A stretch of 64,000 nt of DNA from Flavobacteriales bacterium (GTDB lineage Bacteria; Bacteroidota; Bacteroidia; Flavobacteriales_E; Vicingaceae): contig JACJZD010000002.1 in the NCBI GenBank assembly GCA_020635795.1, positions 62,001 to 126,000 of the forward strand, given 5' to 3'. The notes beneath the pieces were generated by a model. That model saw nothing but the letters and a program-made list of their open reading frames with translations, was not told the origin of the DNA and did not search any database. The number at the start of each line of letters is the position of its first letter. Positions within the stretch are counted from its first letter, which is position 1. Positions 25,065 to 33,773 of the stretch are shown one piece after another. The position numbers were made by a program, and so were the translations under genes.

Positions 25065-26555
25065 ATGAGTAACCCTTTAAAAAAATTAGCCGGTCAAACT
25101 GCCATTTATGGTCTTACCACTATTATTGGGAGATTACTCACGTGGTTTTTAGTTCCAATTTATATTGGGGCTGCAAAATTTACAACCGACCAATACGGAA
25201 TTATTACTGAAATGTATTCCTATGTTGCCTTTTTGGTGGTGTTTCTAACCTATGGTATGGAAACCGCTTATTTTCGGTTTTCCACCCAAAAAGATGAAGA
25301 CAAAAAAAAGGTTTATACTACTATAGTTAGTGCTCTTTTGGCAACATCCTTTCTTTTTATCACGACAGCTTTTTTATTTAATCAACCAATAGCCGATTGG
25401 TTAAAATATCCAAACAACAAGGAGTTTGTTACTTGGTTTGCCATAATTGTTGGGTTAGATGCTGTTTCATCTATTCCTTTAGCAAAATTAAGAGCAGAGA
25501 ATAAGTCGGCTAAATTTGTCTTTGTAAACTTTGCAAACATTATTGTATTTGTTGGGTTAAACTTATTTTTTTTAGCGTATTGTCGCCCCCTACATGCTTC
25601 TGGGAAAACCAACTGGATAATAGAAACTTTTTATAATCCTCACATTGGTGTTGGGTATGTTTTTATTTCAAATTTAATAGCCAGTATAGTTAAGTTTATT
25701 CTTTTGTTGCCAGAAATGATAAGCACACGGTATTCGTTTGAGATAGCTTTACTTAAAAAAATGTTTGTTTATGCATTGCCTCTTTTAGTGTTTGGGTTGG
25801 CCGGTATTGTAAACGAAACCATCGACAGAATAATGTTAAAAAGAATGTTGTTTGATGTTTTAGGCGAAAAAGAAACACTTTCACAAATTGGAATTTATGG
25901 AGCTTGTTATAAAGTTTCAATCATAATTACCTTATTTATACAGGCCTTTCGTTATGCTGCAGAACCCTTCTTTTTTGCTCAAGAAAAAGAGGTGGATGCA
26001 AAAGAAACTTACTCTAAAGTAATGACTTATTTTGTTATTGTTTGTGCAACAATATTTTTGGGAGTAATGTTATTTATTGATGTGGTAAAATATTTTATCC
26101 CAAATAAAGCATTTTGGGAGGGATTAACAGTGGTTCCAATTTTAATGTTTGCAAACATCAGTTTAGGTATTTACTACAATCAATCCATTTGGTATAAGTT
26201 AAGCGGAAAAACAAAATACGGGGCGTATATTGGCATTTTTGGTGCAATTATTACCGTGCTTTTAAACTTTATTTGGATACCAATTTATGGGTATGTTGGT
26301 TCGGCTTGGGCAACATTAATTTGCTATACCTCAATGATGGTTTTATCGTTTGTTTTGAGCAGAAAACATTATCCCATAAAATACGATTTGTATAAAGTGT
26401 TTTTATATCTTGGATTAGCGTTCATCATATATTTGGGAAGTAGCTATTTAATGTTCGATTCAATGGTTGTTAAGTATGCTACTCATAGTATAATTATGAT
26501 GGCATATTTGGCGATAATTTACTTTTTAGAAAGACCGAAAAAAGTGGTAATTTAG
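25065..26555 (+). CDS. Lipopolysaccharide/oligosaccharide flippase (Wzx/MATE-like polysaccharide biosynthesis protein)
   Basis: 496 residues with about 12-14 hydrophobic segments and the family opening LKKLAGQTAIYGLTTIIGRLLTWFLVPIY, followed by YGIITEMYSYVAFLVVFLTYGMETAYFRF. It belongs to the MOP exporter superfamily, which flips lipid-linked saccharides across the inner membrane. It heads a co-directional cluster with dut, a sugar nucleotidyltransferase and envelope lipoproteins, which fits an envelope role. The saccharide is unknown. Confidence 0.9.
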   Translation: MSNPLKKLAGQTAIYGLTTIIGRLLTWFLVPIYIGAAKFTTDQYGIITEMYSYVAFLVVFLTYGMETAYFRFSTQKDEDKKKVYTTIVSALLATSFLFITTAFLFNQPIADWLKYPNNKEFVTWFAIIVGLDAVSSIPLAKLRAENKSAKFVFVNFANIIVFVGLNLFFLAYCRPLHASGKTNWIIETFYNPHIGVGYVFISNLIASIVKFILLLPEMISTRYSFEIALLKKMFVYALPLLVFGLAGIVNETIDRIMLKRMLFDVLGEKETLSQIGIYGACYKVSIIITLFIQAFRYAAEPFFFAQEKEVDAKETYSKVMTYFVIVCATIFLGVMLFIDVVKYFIPNKAFWEGLTVVPILMFANISLGIYYNQSIWYKLSGKTKYGAYIGIFGAIITVLLNFIWIPIYGYVGSAWATLICYTSMMVLSFVLSRKHYPIKYDLYKVFLYLGLAFIIYLGSSYLMFDSMVVKYATHSIIMMAYLAIIYFLERPKKVVI

Positions 26556-26597
26556 TAAGCTAGTTTAAATGGTTTATAAGGTTAAAAGTTTATGTAG

Positions 26598-26960
26598 ATG
26601 AAAATTTATTCATTTGAAAAATTAATTGTTTGGAAGGAATCAAGGAAACTAACAAAAGAAGTGTACCTGCTTTCTAAAAAATTCCCAAAAGAAGAACAAT
26701 TCGGGCTAACCAGTCAAGTAAGAAGAGCAGCTGTTTCTGTTTGCTCAAACATAGCAGAAGGAAGTTCAAGAAGTAATTCAAAGGATAAAGCCAGATTTAC
26801 AGAAATATCTTTTGGAAGTCTTTTAGAAGTTTTAAATCAGTTAATTTTGGCAGTTGATTTAGAATTTATTTCAATGGAAGAATTAAACAAATTAAGACCT
26901 CAAATTGATGAAATAGCAATGATGCTTAATGGGCTAAAAAAGAGCCAACTAAACTCATAA
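26598..26960 (+). CDS. Four-helix-bundle protein (S23/IVP family), intact copy
   Basis: 120 residues, full length: MKIYSFEKLIVWKESRKLTKEVYLLSKKFPKEEQFGLTSQVRRAAVSVCSNIAEGSSRSN is the family core, followed by FTEISFGSLLEVLNQL. The same family has a broken copy between sdhA and sdhB. It sits between the flippase and dut, which read as one cluster. Function of free-standing members is unknown; Avd proteins of retroelements share the fold, but no reverse transcriptase is in the window. A ggttaaaagtt motif lies just upstream, and a similar motif flanks the sdh copy. Confidence 0.9.
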   Translation: MKIYSFEKLIVWKESRKLTKEVYLLSKKFPKEEQFGLTSQVRRAAVSVCSNIAEGSSRSNSKDKARFTEISFGSLLEVLNQLILAVDLEFISMEELNKLRPQIDEIAMMLNGLKKSQLNS

Positions 26961-26985
26961 ACTATTAATCTTATAATCTAGATAT

Positions 26986-27420
26986 ATGAAAATTAAAATT
27001 GTAAATCAATCAAAACATGCTTTGCCAGAGTATGCTACTGAAGCATCTGCAGGGTTAGATTTAAGAGCTAATATTGACTCACCAATAACACTTAACTCGT
27101 TAGAAAGAGTTTTAGTAAAAACAGGGTTATTGATTGAATTACCTATTGGGTACGAGGCTCAAGTCCGTCCTCGTAGTGGCTTGGCGTATAAAAATGGTGT
27201 AACCGTATTAAATACGCCTGGTACAATTGATGCTGATTACCGAGGTGAAATAGGAGTGATATTAGTAAACTTATCCAACACGCCATTTGTAATTGAAGAT
27301 GGAGAAAGAGTTGCTCAATTGGTAATAGCTAAACACGAACAAGCTGAATGGAGCTTGGTTGAAGAATTAGGAACAACCGAAAGAGGTGCTGGAGGGTTTG
27401 GAAGTACAGGAAAGAAATAA
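26986..27420 (+). CDS. dut: dUTP diphosphatase
   Basis: 144 residues with all five trimeric dUTPase motifs in order: AGLDLRA, RPRSGLAYKNGV, GTIDADYRGEIGVILVNL, RVAQLVIAKHEQ and the C-terminal GAGGFGSTGKK. It hydrolyses dUTP to dUMP and pyrophosphate, keeping uracil out of DNA and supplying thymidylate synthesis. It lies 25 bases after the four-helix-bundle ORF and is followed by a GC-rich repeat. Confidence 0.97.
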   Translation: MKIKIVNQSKHALPEYATEASAGLDLRANIDSPITLNSLERVLVKTGLLIELPIGYEAQVRPRSGLAYKNGVTVLNTPGTIDADYRGEIGVILVNLSNTPFVIEDGERVAQLVIAKHEQAEWSLVEELGTTERGAGGFGSTGKK

Positions 27421-27422
27421 AA

Positions 27423-27480
27423 GCCTCCCCAACCCCTCCGAAGGAGGGGCTAAATTCCCCTCTTGAGAGGGTTTAGGGGT
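27423..27480. repeat. GC-rich REP-like hairpin pair
   Basis: Hairpin cccctcc (27433-27439) - gaa - ggagggg (27443-27449), followed by a second imperfect stem (cccctc about 27457-27462 / gagggg region to 27480). It is the same family as 24925-25064. It lies between dut and the nucleotidyltransferase gene. Confidence 0.75.
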
Positions 27481-27511
27481 GTGTAGATTGTTAAATTAAG
27501 AAGTCGAAATA

Positions 27512-28513
27512 ATGAAAATAATAGTACCAATGGCAGGAAGAGGTTCTCGATTAAGACCTCACACGCTAACCATACCAAAACCATTATTGCCAGTTGGAGG
27601 AAAACCAATTGTACAACGATTAGTTGAAGACATTACTAAAGTTTGTGGCGAACCCGTTGATGAAATTGCTTTTATTATTGGCGATTTTGGTGTTGAAGTA
27701 GAAAAAAACTTAGTGGCTGTTGCCGAAAGTTTAGGGGCAAAAGGGAGTATATATTACCAAGAAGAAGCGTTGGGAACAGCTCACGCTATTTTGTGCGCAA
27801 AAGACAGTTTAAAAGGTAACGTTGTTGTTGCTTTTGCCGACACACTTTTTAGAGCCGATTTTACTTTAGATAGCAGTGCTGATGGAATAATTTGGGTAAA
27901 TCAAATTGACGACCCAAGTGCTTTTGGTGTGGTAAAATTAAATAGCGACAATGTGATAACAGATTTTGTAGAAAAACCAACAGAATTTGTATCGGATTTG
28001 GCAATTATTGGAATTTATTATTTTAAAGATGGTGCTTACCTTAAAGATGAGCTACAATATTTAATAGATAATAACATCAAAGAAAAAGGCGAGTTTCAAT
28101 TGACCAATGCTTTGGAGAACATGAAACAAAAAGGCACAAAATTTGTCCCTGGTAAAGTAGATGAATGGTTAGATTGTGGCAATTATAAGGCGACTGTTTA
28201 TACTAATCAACGTGTTTTGGAGTTTATTAAGAATGATTTAAAGCATGATTCATCACTTGTTAAAGACAATAGTGTGATAATTGAGCCATGTTACATCGGT
28301 AAAAATGTGAAATTAAAAAATGCGGTAGTTGGTCCACACGTTTCTATTGGCGATAATGTTGAAATTAGTCATTCTGTAATTGAAAACACCATTATACAAT
28401 CGAATACTAAAATCAAAAATGCTAACATTGCAGCTTCGATGATAGGAAACCATGTAAAAGTGGAACAAAAACAACAAGAAATTAGTATTGGCGATTATAC
28501 AGAGTTGTATTAG
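27512..28513 (+). CDS. Sugar-phosphate nucleotidyltransferase with left-handed beta-helix C-terminus
   Basis: 333 residues. The N-terminal nucleotidyltransferase domain has the signature MAGRGSRLRPHTLTIPKPLLPVGGKPI and GTAHAILCAK, with FADTLF as the metal-binding region. The C-terminal part has hexapeptide-like repeats (IGKNVKLKNAVVGPHVSIGDNVEISHSVIENTII). It is of the RmlA/GlmU-type NTP transferase superfamily and activates a sugar-1-phosphate; glucose-1-phosphate thymidylyltransferase-like annotation is common for this family, but the sugar and nucleotide are not deducible. Confidence 0.85.
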   Translation: MKIIVPMAGRGSRLRPHTLTIPKPLLPVGGKPIVQRLVEDITKVCGEPVDEIAFIIGDFGVEVEKNLVAVAESLGAKGSIYYQEEALGTAHAILCAKDSLKGNVVVAFADTLFRADFTLDSSADGIIWVNQIDDPSAFGVVKLNSDNVITDFVEKPTEFVSDLAIIGIYYFKDGAYLKDELQYLIDNNIKEKGEFQLTNALENMKQKGTKFVPGKVDEWLDCGNYKATVYTNQRVLEFIKNDLKHDSSLVKDNSVIIEPCYIGKNVKLKNAVVGPHVSIGDNVEISHSVIENTIIQSNTKIKNANIAASMIGNHVKVEQKQQEISIGDYTELY

Positions 28514-28579
28514 TTGATAGTGTTAAGTAAATAAGAAAAAACTTGCGAACTTTGCGGCTTTGCGAGAAAAAACAAATAA

Positions 28580-30328
28580 ATGAAATTACAATCCATAATA
28601 ATAGTTGTCATCAGCATTGCGTTGTTTGGATGTAGTTCATCTAAAAATACCGAAAAATCGGTTACTCAACACCCAAAAACAAAAAAAACAAGCACTTTAT
28701 CGGAGCAAGATAAAATGAAATACGATTTTATGTATTTCAATGCCAATAAAGAACGAATGATTGGTAATTATCAGTTGTCAGCTGGGTTGTTTTTGCAGTG
28801 TGCAGAGTTAGACCCAACACAACCAGCAGCTTATTACGAATTGGCTAATATTTTTGATTTAACCAATCAAACTACCGAAGCAATTGCTTATGCACAAAAA
28901 GCGGTTAGTTTGAATGATGATAATTACTGGTACCGATTTTTATACGCACATCTTTTGCAAAAAAGCAATAGAATTGATGAAGCAGTAAAACAATATCAAA
29001 TTCTAATACAGAAAAACCCACACAATCCAGAATTGTTGTACAACTTGGCGGGCACACAATTGTATTCGGGTAAATACGAAGAAGCCTTAAAAACCTACAA
29101 TAAATTAGAATCAGAAATTGGAGTAAATGAAGAAATTTCGCTTCAGAAACAAAAAATTTACATCAAATTAAATAACATTGATAAAGCTGGTGAAGAGATT
29201 CAGAAATTAATAAAAGCATTTCCTGAAGAAACCAAGTATCAAGGTTATTTAGCCGATATGTATTTGGCGAATAACATGCCCGATAAAGCCTTTGAAATTT
29301 ATCAACGAATTTTAGAAAAAGACCCTACCGATGCTTTTTCGCACTTAGCACTTTACGAATATTATCGTAATAAAGGAGAAAAGGATAAAGCATTATCCGA
29401 ATTGAAATTGGTATTTGAAAATCCTGATTTTAATATCGATACTAAAATGCAAATTTTGTTGTCGTATTATGCTGATTCGGAAAAGAAACCAGAACTAAAA
29501 CAAGATGCTTATGATTTAAGCAGACTGTTAATTGCAACTCATCCAAAAGATGCAAAATCGTACACCATTTATGCCGATTTTTTATATCGCGACAAGAAGA
29601 ATGACGGAGCAAAAGAAAACTATTTAAAAGCGATTGAATTAGATAGCTCTAAGTTTGCAATTTGGAGTCAAGTGGTTTTTATTGAATCAGAAATGCAAGA
29701 TTTTGATGGGATGTTGATACATAGTAAAATGGCATTAGAGCTTTTCCCAAATCAAGCCCTATTTTATTTCTTTTATGGAGTGGCAAACATTCAAAAACAA
29801 AAATTCCAAGAAGCGGTTGACTACTTAACAATAGGTAAAGATTTTGTAGTGAAAAATCCACCTTTATTATCGCAGTTTTATGCCAATTTGGGCGACAGTT
29901 ATTACCGCTTAAAAGACCATAAAAATTCTGATAAATACTACGAAAAAGCGTTGGAAATAGAGCCGAACAATATTTATGTGTTGAACAACTATAGTTATTA
30001 TCTGTCGTTGAGAAACGAAAACCTCGAAAGAGCAGAAAAATTATCGGCTAAAGCAAATGAAATTGAGCCTAACCAACCAAACTATGAAGATACTTACGCG
30101 TGGATTTTGTACAAACAAGGAAAATACATTGCCGCGAAAGAATGGTTAGAAAAAGCACTAGAAAATGGAGGGAAATCTAATGCTGTTATTGTAGAGCATT
30201 TAGGCGATGTGCATGCCAAATTAGGTAACATTGATAAAGCACTTGAGTTGTGGAATCAAGCTAAAACTTTAGGAGAAACCTCCGAATTTATTGATAAGAA
30301 AATTGCAGACAAACAACTCTATGAATAA
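28580..30328 (+). CDS. TPR-repeat lipoprotein
   Basis: 582 residues. The lipobox LFGC (Cys18) follows a short hydrophobic segment, so it should be a lipoprotein. About twelve TPR-like units fill the rest (AAYYELANIFDLTNQTTEAIAYAQKAV, ELLYNLAGTQLYSGKYEEALKTYNKLE, YYEKALEIEPNNIYVLNNYSYYLS). Its stop overlaps the DUF4292 gene start (ATGAATAA). TPR lipoproteins of this kind act as scaffolds for envelope complexes; the partner here may be the DUF4292 lipoprotein and the EnvC-like protein encoded downstream. That is inferred only from order. Confidence 0.85.
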   Translation: MKLQSIIIVVISIALFGCSSSKNTEKSVTQHPKTKKTSTLSEQDKMKYDFMYFNANKERMIGNYQLSAGLFLQCAELDPTQPAAYYELANIFDLTNQTTEAIAYAQKAVSLNDDNYWYRFLYAHLLQKSNRIDEAVKQYQILIQKNPHNPELLYNLAGTQLYSGKYEEALKTYNKLESEIGVNEEISLQKQKIYIKLNNIDKAGEEIQKLIKAFPEETKYQGYLADMYLANNMPDKAFEIYQRILEKDPTDAFSHLALYEYYRNKGEKDKALSELKLVFENPDFNIDTKMQILLSYYADSEKKPELKQDAYDLSRLLIATHPKDAKSYTIYADFLYRDKKNDGAKENYLKAIELDSSKFAIWSQVVFIESEMQDFDGMLIHSKMALELFPNQALFYFFYGVANIQKQKFQEAVDYLTIGKDFVVKNPPLLSQFYANLGDSYYRLKDHKNSDKYYEKALEIEPNNIYVLNNYSYYLSLRNENLERAEKLSAKANEIEPNQPNYEDTYAWILYKQGKYIAAKEWLEKALENGGKSNAVIVEHLGDVHAKLGNIDKALELWNQAKTLGETSEFIDKKIADKQLYE

Positions 30329-31247
30329 TCCAGTTGGAAGTTGGAAGTTGGAAGTTGGAAGTTTTCTGATTTCTGTTCGTTGGTACTTGTTCGGGCAGTT
30401 TTTCAAATTTCGGACTTCTAGTTTCGGTCTCCTAACTTCAGTCTTTCTCCTGTTTTTATTTTCTTGTAAAGCTCCAAAAGAAGTTGAAAAAATTAAGTTA
30501 GATCATTATTCCACTAAAGAGTTATTACAAAAATTAGAAACCAACGAATTTCAATTTGAATCGCTTTCTACAAAAGCTGATATTACCTTTACCGACGAAA
30601 AATCGACCTCATTTAAAGCCAACCTTCGTATTAGAAAAGATAGCGCAATTTGGCTATCCATAACACCAGCTCTTGGTATTGAAATGGCGAGAGTGTTGAT
30701 TACAACCGACAGTGTATTGTTTATGGATAGAATACACAACAAGTATTTTATGGGCGATTTTGCTTTTATTAATAAAATGTTTGATGTTGATTTAGACTAC
30801 AACATGCTTGAAGCCTTATTGGTTGGTAATAGTATTGAATTTGAAAAAGACGAAAAAATACGCACATCAATTGACCGAAAAAAAGACTATTATTATATTG
30901 GAACAGAGAAAAAGCGTAAAGTAAAAAAAGACATCAAAAAAGAAAAAGAAGTAATTAAAAGCCAATCTCAAATTTTATGGATTTATCCCGAAACCTTTAA
31001 AATTGCTGAATTACTGCTGTTCGACCCTGAAAAAGACCAATCTTTAACTGGATTGTTTTCAAATCATAAATTGGTATCAGGAAAAGATGAGGTTGATGAG
31101 AATGGACAATTATTCCCTTTTAATTTAAATTTTAAGGTAGAATCAAAGAAAAACCTTAAAATTGATGTGGAATATGGTAAGGTAACATTAAACAAGGAAC
31201 TAAATCTTTCATTTAAAATACCTGAAAAGTATGAGCAAATACAGTAA
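30321..31247 (+). CDS. DUF4292 lipoprotein with repeat-derived N-terminus
   Basis: 308 residues from the ATG at 30321, which overlaps the TPR gene stop. The DUF4292 body starts near KLDHYSTKELLQKLETNEFQFESLSTKADITF. The lipobox LFSC lies about 50 residues from this Met, an abnormally long stretch. Its first codons are made of a tandem gttggaa array (30333-30361) and related cttc units (to about 30450), that is, a dispersed repeat. No later ATG precedes the lipobox; a CTG just before it is an alternative start. The family is widespread in Bacteroidota next to an M23/EnvC-like gene, as here; function unknown. The downstream gene overlaps by 17 bases. Confidence 0.8.
   Translation: MNNPVGSWKLEVGSFLISVRWYLFGQFFKFRTSSFGLLTSVFLLFLFSCKAPKEVEKIKLDHYSTKELLQKLETNEFQFESLSTKADITFTDEKSTSFKANLRIRKDSAIWLSITPALGIEMARVLITTDSVLFMDRIHNKYFMGDFAFINKMFDVDLDYNMLEALLVGNSIEFEKDEKIRTSIDRKKDYYYIGTEKKRKVKKDIKKEKEVIKSQSQILWIYPETFKIAELLLFDPEKDQSLTGLFSNHKLVSGKDEVDENGQLFPFNLNFKVESKKNLKIDVEYGKVTLNKELNLSFKIPEKYEQIQ
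30333..30450. repeat. Dispersed gttggaa/cttc repeat inside a coding start, copy 2
   Basis: Four head-to-tail gttggaa units (30333-30361) are followed by looser units (ttctgatttctg, cggacttctagtttcggtctcctaacttcagtc). The composition and units match the intergenic copies at 24056 and 36262. Here the repeat forms the first ~45 codons of the DUF4292 gene. Confidence 0.65.
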
Positions 31248-32481
31248 AACAAGCTATTTGTTTTTAGTGTTGATGTTGTTTTTTACAGCATCACAAACTG
31301 GCTTTGCTCAAAATAAAAACGAACTTGAGGAAAAGAAAAAAGAACTCCAAAAAGAGATTTCGTTAACCAATAAGCTATTAAACGAAACCAAGAAAAATAA
31401 AGAACTTACGCTTGATGAGGTTTTAAAACTAAAAAGTAAAATTTCGTTACGGGTGGAGTTAATATCTGCCATTGACCAAGAAATACGGTTTGTAAACAAG
31501 CAAATTAATCGTAATCAAGATGTGATTTTATCCTTACAAAAGGATTTGGAAAAATTAAAGCAAGAATATGCTAAAATGATTTATTATGCTTTTAAAAACA
31601 AAAGCACGTACAACAAAATCATGTTTGTATTCTCATCGAGTAGCTTTAACCAGGCTTACAAGCGTTTAAAATACATTCAACAATATTCCGAATACCGTAA
31701 AAAACAAGGTGCCGCTATTGTTGAAACACAGCGAGAATTGATTGCTAAAATAGCGGAGCTGGAAAAATCAAAACAAGAAAAATCGGCCCTACTTTCGTTA
31801 GAACAACAAGAAAAGCAAAAGCTAGCTGTAGAACAAGCAGAGCAAGAAACCAATGTTAAAAAATTGCAATCGAAAGAACAAGAATTACGTTCGGATTTAA
31901 ATAAAAAACAAGAAGCTGAACGTAAATTACAAAAGGCGATTGAGCGTATAATTGAAGAGGAGATAAGAAAAGCACGAGAAGCCGCTGCTAAAGCAAACAA
32001 AGGTTCTTCTACTACTTCTGAGTCAAAAACAAGTTTCCCGATGACTCCAGAAGCCTTAAAGTTGTCGAATTCGTTTGCATCTAACAAAGGGAGCTTGCCT
32101 TGGCCAGTTGCTGAAGGTATTATCACCGACCGATTTGGTCAACATCCTCACCCAGTATTAAGCGGAATTATAATCAATAACAACGGGATTGACATTAGTA
32201 CTACAAAAGGCGCAATTGCTAGAGCTATTTTTGATGGAGAGGTGAGTTCTGTGGCAATAATTCCTGGAGGTGGTAAAGTGGTAATGATTAGACACGGAGA
32301 ATATTTATCGGTGTATTCGTATTTGAGTGAGGTTTATGTAAACAAAGGCGATAAAATTTCTACCAAACAACATTTAGGCACATTAATTAGTGAGCCCGAC
32401 AAAGCCAAAACCAATGTCCATTTAGAAATTTGGAAAGGCATGACCAAGCTAAATCCTGAATATTGGATTTTTAGAAAATAA
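31231..32481 (+). CDS. EnvC-like murein hydrolase activator (degenerate M23 domain)
   Basis: 416 residues: signal peptide (to about GFAQ), a long coiled coil (about 28-250, Glu/Lys/Gln-rich) and a C-terminal LytM/M23 fold (about 285-416). The usual zinc ligands are lost: the HxGxD segment reads NNGID, the YxHL segment reads YSYL and the HLHFEI segment reads NVHLEI. Coiled coil plus a non-catalytic LytM domain is the EnvC/NlpD plan, in which the protein activates amidases that split septal peptidoglycan. It is the last gene of the envelope cluster. Confidence 0.87.
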   Translation: MSKYSKTSYLFLVLMLFFTASQTGFAQNKNELEEKKKELQKEISLTNKLLNETKKNKELTLDEVLKLKSKISLRVELISAIDQEIRFVNKQINRNQDVILSLQKDLEKLKQEYAKMIYYAFKNKSTYNKIMFVFSSSSFNQAYKRLKYIQQYSEYRKKQGAAIVETQRELIAKIAELEKSKQEKSALLSLEQQEKQKLAVEQAEQETNVKKLQSKEQELRSDLNKKQEAERKLQKAIERIIEEEIRKAREAAAKANKGSSTTSESKTSFPMTPEALKLSNSFASNKGSLPWPVAEGIITDRFGQHPHPVLSGIIINNNGIDISTTKGAIARAIFDGEVSSVAIIPGGGKVVMIRHGEYLSVYSYLSEVYVNKGDKISTKQHLGTLISEPDKAKTNVHLEIWKGMTKLNPEYWIFRK

Positions 32482-32500
32482 TTACTTATCATTTTCTTAA

Positions 32501-32629
32501 AACCACATAGATACATAGATAAAATATTTAAAGAGAGTGATAGAAATAAATTTTTAACATAGTATTTCTATATTGTAAGCAAGGCGCCTATGAATTTCTT
32601 TAAAAAAGAAACTATGTTCCTATGTGGTT
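32501..32629. repeat. MITE-like element with accacatag terminal inverted repeats, copy 1 (no central hairpin)
   Basis: The left end aaccacatagatacatag (32501-32518) and right end ctatgttcctatgtggtt (about 32612-32629) form an 18-base inverted repeat with two mismatches. The 129-base element has no ORF. Its right half matches copies at 38064 and 42713 (reverse-complement for this copy), but the central hairpin of those copies is missing. It lies between two co-directional genes. Confidence 0.8.
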
Positions 32630-32650
32630 AAAAAAATAGTGAAATAAAAA

Positions 32651-33622
32651 ATGAACTCCTTTTTCTTAAATAACCCAGTTTTTAAATCTGATGTGTCTAT
32701 CTCGCACCAAGAACAGGTGCTTTTATTAGGCTCTTGTTTTACCGAAAACATTGGTGAGAAACTAACCAACCATAAATTTAAAGCAACCACCAACCCTTTT
32801 GGGATTATTTACAACCCAATTTCGTTGGCTAATGCGTTACATAAAATTATTGAGGGCAACACCTATACCGAAAACGATTTAACTCAACACCAAACCAAGT
32901 ATGTTAGTTTCGACCACCACGGTAGCTTTTCGTCGTTTGATAAAACAGAGTGTCTGGATAAGATAAATAAGGAACTAAAATCGGCTCACAAACAATTACC
33001 GAACACTAAAACCATAATAATTACATTGGGTACAGCTTGGGTGTATGAATTAATTGGAAGCAATAAAATTGTAGCCAATTGCCATAAAATACCAGCAAAA
33101 CAGTTTAATAAAAGATTGTTGTCGGTTGATGAGGTGGTGTTTGCTTTTGACAAAATAATTGATCAATTAAAAAATGTAAATGTTGTTTTTACCGTAAGCC
33201 CAGTTCGGCACATTAGCGATGGTTTATACGAAAACAACATCAGTAAATCGGTATTGCATTTGACCATTCATCAGTTAACCAATAAACACAACAATTGCCA
33301 TTATTTTGGTGCTTACGAAATGGTAATGGACGAATTACGCGATTACCGCTTTTTTAAAGAAGACATGATACACCCCACCAGCCAAGCCATTGATTATGTT
33401 TGGGAAAAGTTTGCTGACACTTATTTCTCTACCGAAACAAAAACCTTAAACCAAAAAATTGAGAAAATTATAAGCGCAGCAAAACACAAACCCTTTGATT
33501 TTAAAAGCGAAGCCCACCAAAAATTTATTACCGACCAACTCAACCAAATGGATGAATTAACCAAGAACCATTCATTTTTGAATTTTGAGAAAGAAAAAGA
33601 GGTGATTCAACTGTTGAAATAA
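32651..33622 (+). CDS. GSCFA domain protein
   Basis: 323 residues. The family-naming motif is present as LLGSCFTENIGEKL near residues 25-38, then NPFGIIYNPISLANAL, ITLGTAWVYEL and FTVSPVRHISDGL, and the late MIHPTSQAIDYVWEKF. GSCFA proteins are SGNH-hydrolase-like and presumably act on acylated or acetylated carbohydrate; the substrate is not established. It follows a MITE-like element and is followed by an IR-bounded nuclease island. Confidence 0.9.
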   Translation: MNSFFLNNPVFKSDVSISHQEQVLLLGSCFTENIGEKLTNHKFKATTNPFGIIYNPISLANALHKIIEGNTYTENDLTQHQTKYVSFDHHGSFSSFDKTECLDKINKELKSAHKQLPNTKTIIITLGTAWVYELIGSNKIVANCHKIPAKQFNKRLLSVDEVVFAFDKIIDQLKNVNVVFTVSPVRHISDGLYENNISKSVLHLTIHQLTNKHNNCHYFGAYEMVMDELRDYRFFKEDMIHPTSQAIDYVWEKFADTYFSTETKTLNQKIEKIISAAKHKPFDFKSEAHQKFITDQLNQMDELTKNHSFLNFEKEKEVIQLLK

Positions 33623-33706
33623 TTTTTTATTCTTAAAATAACCGTTGAGGTACGAATGGGTTGTTTTAAAGCTAAGTCATCCGAAACGAAGTGAGAAATA
33701 TTTTAT

Positions 33707-33773
33707 TATTAACGGTTTGGCTATGCGCAGTGTCCCGAAGGGCATTGCGTATAGGTGTTGTTGTGGCCAGTTA
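33707..33773. repeat. Hairpin repeat A bounding the nuclease island (attC-like)
   Basis: In the orientation of the nuclease gene it reads TAAC-TGGC ... TATACGCA - loop - TGCGCATA-GCCA ... GTTA, three nested arms with unpaired bases between them. The inner end ttgtggccagtta (33761-33773) is repeated, inverted, at 34731-34743. The TAA stop of the nuclease (33771-33773) lies inside the repeat. Confidence 0.65.

Noticed and set aside
1815..26960. Diversity-generating retroelement suggested by Avd-like four-helix proteins
   Set aside because: No reverse transcriptase and no template/variable repeat pair are visible; the two ORFs are far apart and in unrelated contexts.
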